A stretch of DNA of 51,763 bases from Candidatus Methanophagales archaeon (GTDB taxonomy: Archaea; Halobacteriota; Syntropharchaeia; Alkanophagales; Methanospirareceae), in contig JAFNKG010000009.1 of NCBI GenBank assembly GCA_017883965.1, positions 1-51,763 of the forward strand, given 5' to 3'. The position numbers and the translations under genes were made by a program. Under the pieces are notes generated by a model. That model was not told the DNA's origin and did not search any database. It was given only the letters and a program-made list of their open reading frames with translations. Below are positions 27,848 through 34,989 of the stretch, piece after piece. Positions within the stretch are counted from its first letter, which is position 1; the number at the start of each line of letters is the position of its first letter.

Positions 27848-29116
27848 CTATTTCGTTTTATTCTGAATATATCTTTTCTGTAACCATTCTATGAACCTGT
27901 CAACCGATGCTAGTGTTTTTTGTCTTTCAGATTCTCCTGCTATGTCCATTCCGTGTGTATGCAGATACCCACTTCCATGAGAGATAGCAGCAATAAGGTA
28001 TACTTCACCAAATTCTGGTCTATTCCCCCTGATTAGAGGAATACACTCCTTCGTCTTTTCTGTTAGTGCACGAAATTCTGAAACTTTCTTTTCTCCACCA
28101 ATGTCAGTAAGCACACCAAATTTGTTGATGTCCTCCTCGGTTTGTGTTACATCCAATGGATATGGTCCAGAATGCTTATCTGTGTCGCCTGTGGTTTGGG
28201 CATGAAATTCTTTCCATAAGAGGGTACCACGAAAAGGTAATAGTTTTTTCATTTCTTCTACGTAGACAGCATCACCATATAGTCCAATTTTTGAGGGTAG
28301 ATAAACCTCTCCCTCTACTAAAGGAATCTTCTCTCCTTTATTTTTTACATCCCAACCATAGAACAATGGGAAACCTCCTGCGCATACAAATATTCCTCCG
28401 GTAAAGATATAGTCCTCAATGATACTGAAAATCACCTTTTTCTTAATATCAATTTCTGGATAAACCTCACCGAACGGATTAATTACTGCTGAGTATCTGT
28501 TAGATATCTGCGATGCTGAGATAAATTCAACATCATACTTTGCATTTCCATCATCTGTTTGTAATCTGCCGAGATGTTCATGCCATTCAGCGGATGAAAT
28601 AGAAGTCGATGGAGATTCGTTACATTGAACTTCATTACCTCTATCTTCTGAAACGTGGCCATTGAGAATAGCTATTTTAATCGGAAAACAAAGCTTTATG
28701 GATCTTTCGATAGTATCTAATAGCGTGAGCATTTCTTCTGTGTCACTCAAAGCATAATTTGCATCACGTTCTGAGAATGCTATTTTCGGCGGTAGACCTA
28801 GATTTTGAAATCCGTATCTAGTTAAATTACGAGATTGTTGCAACCAACGATCCGATATTACCATTGCTTTAGCAACTTTTTCCTTTAAATATGGTGTCTT
28901 TTGCCCTATTCTCTCCAACTCTGCGCCTATATAATGTTCCCGTTTATATTCGACATCCATGAACTCAAGCATCGATTTTCCCGCGAACTCAATACCCTCT
29001 TGGGTCCTGATAATGCATTCGGGGTATCTATAATGCAATTTCTGTTTCCTTGCCTCTCTTAGTGCACGTCTTGCTGTAGCTGAATAATAGAGAGCTTTTT
29101 CAATAGTTGTAACCAT
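27848..29116 (-). CDS. HEPN-domain protein fused to an amidotransferase-like fold (cassette 1)
   Basis: A 422-residue protein. Residues 1-130 or so are helical and match the HEPN pattern (EKALYYSATARRALREARKQ, then RYPECIIRTQEGIEFAGKS). From about residue 140 comes an alpha/beta domain (IKIAILNGH, then YSAVINPFGEVYPEID and FICAGG-like GGIFVCAGGFPLFYGWDV) of the class I glutamine amidotransferase-like fold, without the usual catalytic Cys-His pair being evident. The fusion suggests a sensor or effector in a conflict system; the function is unknown. The ATG at 29116 is preferred over an upstream TTG at 29143. It is the first cassette after the presumed attI. Confidence 0.65.
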   Translation of the reverse strand: MVTTIEKALYYSATARRALREARKQKLHYRYPECIIRTQEGIEFAGKSMLEFMDVEYKREHYIGAELERIGQKTPYLKEKVAKAMVISDRWLQQSRNLTRYGFQNLGLPPKIAFSERDANYALSDTEEMLTLLDTIERSIKLCFPIKIAILNGHVSEDRGNEVQCNESPSTSISSAEWHEHLGRLQTDDGNAKYDVEFISASQISNRYSAVINPFGEVYPEIDIKKKVIFSIIEDYIFTGGIFVCAGGFPLFYGWDVKNKGEKIPLVEGEVYLPSKIGLYGDAVYVEEMKKLLPFRGTLLWKEFHAQTTGDTDKHSGPYPLDVTQTEEDINKFGVLTDIGGEKKVSEFRALTEKTKECIPLIRGNRPEFGEVYLIAAISHGSGYLHTHGMDIAGESERQKTLASVDRFIEWLQKRYIQNKTK

Positions 29117-29195
29117 ATATTTGCACCACCATTTTCTTCCCAAAGTGAAGGTAATGAGATATTCTCTCTAATAGAGGGACGGGCTCTGGCATTTC

Positions 29196-29310
29196 GGACA
29201 ACTTCGGTATATCTGCAGTATTGCATATATCACTCCAATTTGGCATTATATCCGCATTGCGTATACCCTTCCATTTTGGTATTATATCCGCAATATTGCG
29301 TATATATATC
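29196..29310 (-). promoter_or_regulatory. Presumed attI region: core site GTTGTCC and palindromic iterons
   Basis: The core GTTGTCC (minus strand, 29202-29196) marks the start of cassette 1. Upstream of it (29203-29310) lie three diverged copies of a roughly 40-bp unit with palindromes centred at about 29218, 29257 and 29295, of the form atatccgcaatattgcgtatat. Integron attI sites carry direct repeats bound by the integrase next to the crossover core, and the position between the integrase remnant and cassette 1 fits. The same ATATCCG...CGTATAT layout occurs upstream of cca (169-194). A short frame through this region is discussed under rejected items. Confidence 0.55.
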
Positions 29311-29350
29311 CCTCTGAATGAACCTCCTATCTCCTTGATTTTCCTTCTTT

Positions 29351-29662
29351 TCATCCTTTTACACCTCCTCCGTTCTCTTTCTCAAACAAATTATCTAATG
29401 GGCTTTTTATCTTCCCTATATCCTTATTACTCACGTGAGTATATATTTCTGTCGTCTTCGAACTTTTGTGCCCCAATAGTTCTTGAATATACCTCAAATC
29501 TACGCCGCTTTCCAATAAATGTGTTGCAAAACTGTGCCTTAAAGAATGAACGCTAACTTCTTTCCCTATCTTTGCTTTTTCAGAAGCTTGCTCAAAAATT
29601 GCCTGAACTGTCCTCGTGGATATGTGCTTTTCAGGCTTTATTCCCTTCCAAAACATCCCCAA
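29351..29662 (-). pseudogene. Tyrosine recombinase (integrase) C-terminal remnant
   Basis: Only the last 103 residues of a tyrosine recombinase remain. Catalytic H39xxR42 ([15 protein letters not shown]), H65 in LLGHK and the nucleophile Y74 in TEIYTHV are present, followed by [11 protein letters not shown], an ending also seen in integron integrases. The N-terminal core-binding domain, first Arg and catalytic Lys are missing, since the frame begins right after the dapA stop. It is presumably inactive. It could be an integron integrase or another XerC/D-like recombinase; the residue patch that separates IntI from XerC/D is not present in the remnant. Orientation is the same as the cassette genes. 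Confidence 0.85.
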
Positions 29663-29682
29663 AAACTTTTATCTTCCCTTCC

Positions 29683-30570
29683 TTACACCATCCCCAGCCC
29701 TTCCAGCACCCTCCTCAACTTCTCCACGTTCTCTTCACTCAACGCACCCAGCGGCAGCCGTACATGCCCTGCCGGCAGCCCCATCATCTCCGCTGCTTTC
29801 TTCACAGGTATCGGATTCGTCTCCAAGAACATCGCCTCAAACAGCGAAAACAGCCGTATAGTAATCTCCTTCGCCTTCTCCACTTCACCTTTCAACATCG
29901 CATCCACCATCTCGCACATCGGCTTCGGTGCGATATTTGCCGTTACCGAAATCACGCCCTTTCCACCTAAGCTCATTATAGGAAGCGTGAGGAAATCATC
30001 ACCTGCAACGACGGTGAAGTCCAACCCCTGTTCCGTGACCGACCTTATAATCGCTCCTACCTGTTTCAAATCGCCCGAAGCCTCCTTCACTCCTTTTATG
30101 TTCTCCACCTCTGCTGCAAGCTCTACCTGTGTTCCTGCACTTACATTTTGACCCGTTCTCGAAGGTATGTTATACAAAATCAAAGGAATCTCCACAGCAT
30201 TACCAATTCTCTTAAAATGCTCCTTTAGCCCTTTCACATTCGGTTTGTTGTAATAAGGCGTAATCAAGAGGCAAGCGTCAGCGCCCGCATCTTCCGCATA
30301 TTTCGTGAGCTCTATCGCCTCCTTTGTGTTATTCGACCCCGTCCCTGCTATCACCGGCACCTTTGAACAGTCCACCACCACATCTATCACTTCCTTATGC
30401 TCTTCATGCGAAAGCGTTGCGGATTCGCCAGTCGTGCCACACGGGACTATCCCCGCTACGCCGCCCTCTGTCACATATTCCACAAGTCCCCTCAAACCTT
30501 CCTTATCTATCTCGTCATCCTTTGTAAACGGCGTTATAAGCGCCGGATACACACCTTCTATCTCCATCAT
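29683..30570 (-). CDS. dapA: 4-hydroxy-tetrahydrodipicolinate synthase
   Basis: The enzyme condenses pyruvate with aspartate semialdehyde in the diaminopimelate-lysine pathway. The 295-residue protein has the family pattern: GVYPALITPF at the start, GTTGESATLSHEEH (about 44-57), the YNIPSRTG region with Tyr near 134, and the Schiff-base lysine region NIKGVKEASGD. Length is standard. The start overlaps the S17e stop by 4 nt, a gene pairing known in Euryarchaeota. The integrase remnant begins 20 nt after its stop, so insertion or deletion occurred right at the operon end. Confidence 0.96.
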   Translation of the reverse strand: MMEIEGVYPALITPFTKDDEIDKEGLRGLVEYVTEGGVAGIVPCGTTGESATLSHEEHKEVIDVVVDCSKVPVIAGTGSNNTKEAIELTKYAEDAGADACLLITPYYNKPNVKGLKEHFKRIGNAVEIPLILYNIPSRTGQNVSAGTQVELAAEVENIKGVKEASGDLKQVGAIIRSVTEQGLDFTVVAGDDFLTLPIMSLGGKGVISVTANIAPKPMCEMVDAMLKGEVEKAKEITIRLFSLFEAMFLETNPIPVKKAAEMMGLPAGHVRLPLGALSEENVEKLRRVLEGLGMV

Positions 30571-30755
30571 TTCGACTCACTCTTCTTTTTATGTGTTATA
30601 TATCCCGCTATTCTATTTCTTACTCCCTTGCTCTCTATATTAGTACGCTCCTCCACTATTTTCTTATTCACGTCGAAGTCATCAGTGAACTCCTGCACGT
30701 CCCTCAGCAACTGTTTCGCCAGCTTCTTTATATAGGTTGGTTTAATCGTGCCCAC
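30567..30755 (-). CDS. rps17e: 30S ribosomal protein S17e
   Basis: A 62-residue archaeal/eukaryotic small-subunit protein. The pattern KPTYIKKLAKQLLR, FTDDFDVNKKIVEE and RNRIAGYITH is diagnostic, and the length is usual for archaea. The stop overlaps dapA by 4 nt. It follows the small membrane-protein gene by 2 nt, so S15, the membrane protein, S17e and DapA form one leftward operon. Confidence 0.95.
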   Translation of the reverse strand: MGTIKPTYIKKLAKQLLRDVQEFTDDFDVNKKIVEERTNIESKGVRNRIAGYITHKKKSESK

Positions 30756-30757
30756 TG

Positions 30758-30985
30758 CTAATCACTCTCTTCTTTTTCACTTTCTGTTTCCATCTCCTCT
30801 ATTTCTTCTCCCTTCTCTCTCACGTCACTCACGCCTATCATCAAAAACACTGCTCCGACTAACAACACGAATATGCCGATAACTCCCAATATAACCACTA
30901 GCACCTCTTCTTGGAAATACCATATTCCAGCTACACCTAAAGCAGCTAATACGAGTCCTAACAATATTTCTCCATATCCTTTCAT
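30758..30985 (-). CDS. Small two-helix membrane protein with acidic tail
   Basis: A 75-residue protein with two predicted membrane segments (about residues 8-24 and 28-51) separated by a short turn, and a strongly acidic C-terminal tail (EEIEEMETESEKEE). It is not recognised beyond this. It sits tightly between S15 (13 nt) and S17e (2 nt) in a ribosomal-protein operon. A direct role in translation is not indicated. Confidence 0.7.
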   Translation of the reverse strand: MKGYGEILLGLVLAALGVAGIWYFQEEVLVVILGVIGIFVLLVGAVFLMIGVSDVREKGEEIEEMETESEKEESD

Positions 30986-30998
30986 TTTTTATACCTCT

Positions 30999-31469
30999 TC
31001 ACCTCCTCATAATAAATTCGGCAGTTTCAGGCTTGTATCTCCATTCCTCTGGTAAGACCTTCTCCCTTCTATAATACTTCACAAGCCTTCTTATCTTCGA
31101 TTCGGTTAACTGTAGCGCTCTTTTATTATGGATGTCTTTCTTATTCACTTCAATATGCTTTCTTATCCGAAGCGCTTTTCGCATCAAATTCAGGAGGTCT
31201 TCGGGTATCTCACCTGCGATATTCTTTTCCTTTAATATCCCCGTTATCTTTTTTCTCGTAACCAGTGCAACGCTCGGCACGCCGTAGCTGTCCCTCAGTA
31301 TTATTCCTATTTTACTCGTCGAAATCCCCTGATTATACAGCTCAGCCACCTTTTTCTCCACTTCTTCTGCTGTCATCTCCACCCATTCAGGCGCTGCTTT
31401 CCTGAGCTTGAAGCTAAATGGTCGCTTGGAACCCGATTTTCCTCTCCTTCTCGCATACATCCTCGCCAT
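30999..31469 (-). CDS. rps15: 30S ribosomal protein S15 (uS15)
   Basis: A small-subunit protein that binds the central domain of 16S rRNA. The 156-residue protein has the archaeal/eukaryotic N-terminal extension ([17 protein letters not shown]) followed by the S15 fold ([13 protein letters not shown], then [16 protein letters not shown] and [15 protein letters not shown]). Length is as expected. It heads the leftward operon that continues to dapA. Confidence 0.97.
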   Translation of the reverse strand: MARMYARRRGKSGSKRPFSFKLRKAAPEWVEMTAEEVEKKVAELYNQGISTSKIGIILRDSYGVPSVALVTRKKITGILKEKNIAGEIPEDLLNLMRKALRIRKHIEVNKKDIHNKRALQLTESKIRRLVKYYRREKVLPEEWRYKPETAEFIMRR

Positions 31470-31518
31470 TTTCCTTCTCCCAAAGCCCTCTATTTGTCTT
31501 TGCCTGATTACCTTATCT

Positions 31519-32781
31519 TCACTTCGTATATAAATATTTTAGGATATTTCTCGTCATCAACTTGAAGAGGCGCGGATGCTTTAAGAACTCACGAAATACG
31601 ACTGAGGGATAGTCCATATCTCCCTCCCTTTTTATGTGTTGCAATACCTTCTCTTGTGATAGCGTATGGAAAATCGTATCGAAGTCCTTGTCGCTAATTA
31701 CACACCTTAACCTGTGAACCTTCAACCCAAACGCTATTTCCTTCCCTATTTCCTTCTGCCATCGTCTTTCATACGAACTCAGCACCTTCATATCCCCCGT
31801 CAGACACGCTTTTGCTGCTGTCTCCCCTGCTATCTTACCACATTTCATTCCATAATACACACCACCGCCGGTGATTGGCTTGACCTGAGCCGCGGCATCT
31901 CCGACCAGCATTATCCCTGTCTCTTTATCTATTCTTACGGTTTGCCCTCGCCCTTGCCCTCGCAAGCCTGCACCTGTACCTACACCTACCGGAATAGGGA
32001 TTGTCCCGGCAGTAATATTTGAGCTGGTGCCTTTGTATTTCTTCGCTATAACCGGATGCTCCGCTAAATTTCTTTTTAAGAATAGCAAAGGATTGGGATG
32101 TGGTGAAAACCTTTTGTCTATGCAGAGACCGATTCGAGCAATGTTTTCAGCTCCAAGGGGAATAGCCCATGCGAAGAAGCCCGGTGCAATGTTTTTACCC
32201 ACGAAAATCTCTGCAAAAGCATCATCTATTTCATATTCTCCTTCTATTTGCACGCAGTTCAGGTAGTTTTTTGCGACGTTCAGCCCCGCCATTTTCGCCA
32301 CTGCGCTCTTCACACCATCAGCGCCAATGACTGCGCTCGCTCTTATTTCCTTTTCTCCATTCGCAGTGGCAGTGGCAATGGTTATCGTTAGCTTTGTCTC
32401 CCCCTCTCTTTTCTTTACACTTTTAACTTTGCTCCCCAAATTTATCTCTGCACCTTCCTTCTGCGCCTCTTTCGCCAATTCCTTATCAAAAATATCTCGT
32501 CTTATGGCAAAAGCCCTCTTATCCGGAGATTCTACCCTTAGTTCATACGAATGCGAGTGAACAACAGCCCCTTTTATTTCACAGTTTATGAATGATTTAC
32601 TATCGCTTATTTCGCTCTCTTCTACTGCTCTTTTGCTTATAAGCCCTGCACATTGAACTGGCACACCTATTTCTGCGTCCTCCTCTACAATCAGCGTAGA
32701 AGCGCCTTCCTTTGCCGCATATTTCGCAGCCATGCAGCCTGCCGGACCGCCCCCTACCACGACAACATCATATTCGAGCAT
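31519..32781 (-). CDS. Geranylgeranyl reductase family flavoprotein
   Basis: The enzyme hydrogenates the isoprenoid chains of archaeal ether lipids. The 420-residue protein has the FAD-binding [21 protein letters not shown] at the N-terminus, the [16 protein letters not shown] segment that includes the family cysteine, the conserved PxGxxxARIGLC-like region, and [24 protein letters not shown]. The ATG at 32781 is chosen over one at 32787 because the shared TATA box is 27 bp upstream of it. It partners with EgsA in lipid synthesis. It is divergent from the acylphosphatase-like gene. Confidence 0.92.
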   Translation of the reverse strand: MLEYDVVVVGGGPAGCMAAKYAAKEGASTLIVEEDAEIGVPVQCAGLISKRAVEESEISDSKSFINCEIKGAVVHSHSYELRVESPDKRAFAIRRDIFDKELAKEAQKEGAEINLGSKVKSVKKREGETKLTITIATATANGEKEIRASAVIGADGVKSAVAKMAGLNVAKNYLNCVQIEGEYEIDDAFAEIFVGKNIAPGFFAWAIPLGAENIARIGLCIDKRFSPHPNPLLFLKRNLAEHPVIAKKYKGTSSNITAGTIPIPVGVGTGAGLRGQGRGQTVRIDKETGIMLVGDAAAQVKPITGGGVYYGMKCGKIAGETAAKACLTGDMKVLSSYERRWQKEIGKEIAFGLKVHRLRCVISDKDFDTIFHTLSQEKVLQHIKREGDMDYPSVVFREFLKHPRLFKLMTRNILKYLYTK

Positions 32782-32801
32782 AAACATAACAAATATCCAA
32801 T

Positions 32802-32813
32802 CCTTTTATATTT
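32802..32813. promoter_or_regulatory. Shared, nearly symmetric TATA box for two divergent leaderless genes
   Basis: The run ccttttatattt reads as a TATA box in both directions. Its centre (about 32808) is 27 bp from the geranylgeranyl reductase ATG at 32781 and 29 bp from the acylphosphatase-like ATG at 32837. Both mRNAs would have little or no leader, and the two genes would compete for one site. This is inferred from spacing. Confidence 0.5.
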
Positions 32814-32836
32814 GAAAACACTAACATTGAAAAGAG

Positions 32837-33418
32837 ATGAAAGCGAAGAAAATAATAATAAAAGGGAAGGTTCACGACGTAGGTTATAGACTATTTCTGC
32901 TGACCGAGGCAGAAAGCATGTTCATTGAGAATTTCGATGCAAGGAATATTGTTGTAAATGGTGAACAACATTTGATTGTCAAGGTTGGTGGACCGGAAGA
33001 GAAGATTAACAGATTTGTGGAGTTTGCACACTCGAATTACCCTCCTGAGGCTTCGGTTCTTGCCGTAGATGTAGAGGACTATCCCGAAGAGATAAGGAGC
33101 ATTGATTCTTTCAGGCAGTCTTTTATGGTCTCACAGTTAGCGAAGATAGCGCAGGTAGGTGCGGGAATGCTTAGAAAACAAGATACGTCGCTGGAGAAGC
33201 AGGATATGATGCTGGATAGGCAGGATATGATGCTGGATAGGCAAGATATGATGCTGGAGAAGCAGGACGAAACGATAACTGCGATACGGGAGGAGAGCGA
33301 AAAGACAAGAGAAGTTATTAAAGGAAAGATTGAGGAAGATGTTGAATGGCTTAAAGCGGAAATTATTGAAATAAAAACGACCCTTGGCAAAGTAAAGGAG
33401 AGGGTTGGAATGGTTTGA
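32837..33418 (+). CDS. Acylphosphatase-domain protein with heptad-repeat coiled-coil tail
   Basis: Residues 1-90 or so match acylphosphatase: GKVHDVGYR (8-16) includes the phosphate-binding Arg, and ARNIVVNG (35-42) the catalytic Asn region. After about residue 105 the protein carries near-perfect heptads (four copies related to QDMMLDR), then a charged helix to residue 193. The tail should form a coiled coil, so the protein is probably an oligomer rather than a simple soluble enzyme. The repeats are near identical at DNA level (33195-33265), which suggests recent expansion. Its role is unknown. The L24 gene follows. Confidence 0.8.
   Translation: MKAKKIIIKGKVHDVGYRLFLLTEAESMFIENFDARNIVVNGEQHLIVKVGGPEEKINRFVEFAHSNYPPEASVLAVDVEDYPEEIRSIDSFRQSFMVSQLAKIAQVGAGMLRKQDTSLEKQDMMLDRQDMMLDRQDMMLEKQDETITAIREESEKTREVIKGKIEEDVEWLKAEIIEIKTTLGKVKERVGMV
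33195..33265 (+). repeat. 21-bp in-frame tandem repeats encoding heptads
   Basis: Units of the form atgatgctggataggcagga recur three to four times with few changes. They stay in frame within the acylphosphatase-like gene and encode QDMMLDR/EK heptads. Confidence 0.85.
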
Positions 33419-33435
33419 AAATCAAGGTGATGAAA

Positions 33436-33786
33436 ATGAAGTCTAAGCAACCGAGAAAACAGAGGAAAGCGAGATATAATGCACCGTTTCATATAAGACA
33501 CAAGTTCATGAGTGCGCCTCTTTCCGAAGAACTGCGGGATAAATACGAGAAGAGAAGTTTTCCGCTGAGAAAAGGGGATACGGTAAAGGTGATGCGGGGA
33601 GATGATAAAGGTAAAGAAGGTAAAGTAAGGTCCATAGACATGAAGAAGGAAAAGATAACAGTGGAAGGCGTTGTTGTTTCAAGGTCTGATTTATCTGAAG
33701 TGCCGCGACCCATACATCCCTCGAATGTCGTGATAACTAAGTTAGAATTAAAGGATAAGGTAAGGGAAAGCGCATTGGGTAGATAA
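33436..33786 (+). CDS. rpl24: 50S ribosomal protein L24 (uL24)
   Basis: An early-assembly protein of the large subunit. It has the archaeal start pattern [18 protein letters not shown], a KOW motif ([20 protein letters not shown] near 54-73) and [12 protein letters not shown] near the end; 116 residues. ATG 33436 is chosen to match the family N-terminus and because aaggtg lies at a suitable distance; the frame is open upstream from a TTG at 33415 that overlaps the preceding gene. It is separated from the usual large ribosomal operon and may have its own regulation. Confidence 0.94.
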   Translation: MKSKQPRKQRKARYNAPFHIRHKFMSAPLSEELRDKYEKRSFPLRKGDTVKVMRGDDKGKEGKVRSIDMKKEKITVEGVVVSRSDLSEVPRPIHPSNVVITKLELKDKVRESALGR

Positions 33787-33823
33787 TTGTGAAGACTTTT
33801 GCTTTGCTTTGTATTTTGCAATA

Positions 33824-34354
33824 TTATCCGCTTCTTCCCATCACTTCCTCATGTAGCGCTGTCGTTCTCCTTATAGAAGGATGGGATTCGCCTAATTTAT
33901 CTTTTAAATTCGCTATTGCGTGTTCTATGCTCGTTCTTCTCCAGCCATCAATCAAGTTGTCGGCATGCGCTACTATTTTCTCTTCCGTTGTCTCGGGCAT
34001 GAAATCCACAGGTGGTAATCCCACTTCTTTTGCTTCCTCTGCTGTTATTCCCGCACCTACGTGCCTTTGAATTATTCTCACCACTTTCTCTTCCAGCCCT
34101 AAATCCATCGCTATTTCTCCACCCACGAACCCATGGTCCACACCATGCGAACGAACTCTGCCTATGTCATGCAGCAAAGCCCCTCTAAAAACCAAATTTT
34201 CATCTACACGGTTATAATGATAATGACGGCGAACAATCTCCAATGCAAATTCAGCAACTACAATACAGTGTTTGATAACACCTTCGTCACACCCAACCCC
34301 CCGCAGTAACCTTATGCAATCGCTTCTTATCCTCTCCTTATCTTCTTCTTCCAC
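33824..34354 (-). CDS. HD-domain hydrolase (TIGR00295-like)
   Basis: A 176-residue HD-superfamily phosphohydrolase. Metal-binding residues are seen in LLHDIGR (His-Asp about 65-66), with further histidines in GVDHGFVGGEIA and IIQRHVGAG and an aspartate in AHADNLIDG. The archaeal group it resembles has no assigned substrate, although nucleotide hydrolysis is likely. The start lies 28 nt inside the TFE gene, so it is translationally coupled to it. Confidence 0.88.
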   Translation of the reverse strand: MEEEDKERIRSDCIRLLRGVGCDEGVIKHCIVVAEFALEIVRRHYHYNRVDENLVFRGALLHDIGRVRSHGVDHGFVGGEIAMDLGLEEKVVRIIQRHVGAGITAEEAKEVGLPPVDFMPETTEEKIVAHADNLIDGWRRTSIEHAIANLKDKLGESHPSIRRTTALHEEVMGRSG

Positions 34355-34836
34355 TTCTCTATCTCTTCTATCCTCTCCTCTAACTCTTTTATCAAATCAC
34401 CGTTATCAAAATGTTCAAAATTTGACTCGCATTCATCACACCAGAAGTCCTTCTCTATCGCTTCTTCAAATAAAACACGCTGACATTTGCACTGGTAAAA
34501 CACCCCTTTTCTTTCGTATTCAAGTTTACTTCTTAAATCCTTTAACCCGCCTTCCGCTTCTTCCTCCATTATCTTCTTGACGTTGTCACGATTGAAGCTC
34601 CACAAATATGTAATCCAGCCACTATTATCATCGCGTTCCGTCCTGTATTCCGCTATCCTGTTCTCATACAACGTGTACAGGACTTTTCTTACAGAAGTGA
34701 GTTTGGTATCGCTTAGCCTTGCTATTTCCTCATCGGTTATTTCGCCCTCAGGGACATTCGCCATTATCTTCACTCCATCTTCCCCTATCATCTTCCGGAA
34801 ATATTCCTTCACCACGGGATTATTTGACTCCAGCAT
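34327..34836 (-). CDS. tfe: Transcription factor E (TFE, TFIIE-alpha homologue)
   Basis: TFE stabilises the open complex of archaeal RNA polymerase. The 169-residue protein has an N-terminal extended winged helix (ITDEEIARLSDTKLTSVRKVLYTLYENRIAEY region, split here by description: residues about 33-64) and a C-terminal zinc ribbon with CKC near 114-116 and CDEC near 133-136. A charged coiled tail ends the protein. Length is standard. The HD-domain gene overlaps its 3' end by 28 nt. Confidence 0.95.
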   Translation of the reverse strand: MLESNNPVVKEYFRKMIGEDGVKIMANVPEGEITDEEIARLSDTKLTSVRKVLYTLYENRIAEYRTERDDNSGWITYLWSFNRDNVKKIMEEEAEGGLKDLRSKLEYERKGVFYQCKCQRVLFEEAIEKDFWCDECESNFEHFDNGDLIKELEERIEEIEKWKKKIRRG

Positions 34837-34989
34837 CTATGACTCCTCCCCACATTTATTATAAATAGAACTTTAGATAAAATTAAACTTTCTCTTGTAA
34901 AGCACTCGTTTATCATCTCAGGGTAAATAAAAGAAAAACTTTTTTCTTTGGTAACGTTTTCCCTTTTTTGACGGGAGTAAAGTTTAAAG

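Larger units (their letters stand above)
21391..29662 (-). mobile_element. Decayed integron-type gene-cassette array with truncated integrase
   Basis: All genes in this segment point left, and each of the first four transcription units ends in an attC-like imperfect palindrome (27691-27775, 26653-26748, 26038-26133, 22084-22165). The unit boundaries at the core sites give cassettes 27697-29201, 26659-27696, 26044-26658 and 22090-26043. In each, the 5' core is the exact reverse complement of that unit's own R'' core: GTTGTCC/GGACAAC, GTTAGGC/GCCTAAC, GTTATCT/AGATAAC and GTTATAC/GTATAAC. A fifth unit begins at 22089 and ends in a damaged site near 21391. A truncated tyrosine recombinase and an iteron-rich region lie at the proximal end. 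Integrase and cassettes share one orientation, unlike classical class 1 integrons. Confidence 0.88.

Noticed and set aside
29203-29310. CRISPR-like array in the iteron region
   Set aside because: Only three diverged copies with short, partly similar intervals; the palindromic units fit protein-binding sites better.
29100-29354. 84-codon minus-strand frame starting in an ATGA overlap with the integrase remnant, with a good ribosome-binding site and repeated NADI-type peptides
   Set aside because: It runs through the palindromic iterons and across the cassette core at 29196-29202, so its peptide repeats are explained by the DNA repeats and its second half belongs to a different recombined unit. 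It could still be translated, but no family is recognised.
33195-33265. Short regular repeats resembling a CRISPR array
   Set aside because: The units are contiguous without spacers and keep the frame of a coding sequence, so they encode coiled-coil heptads.
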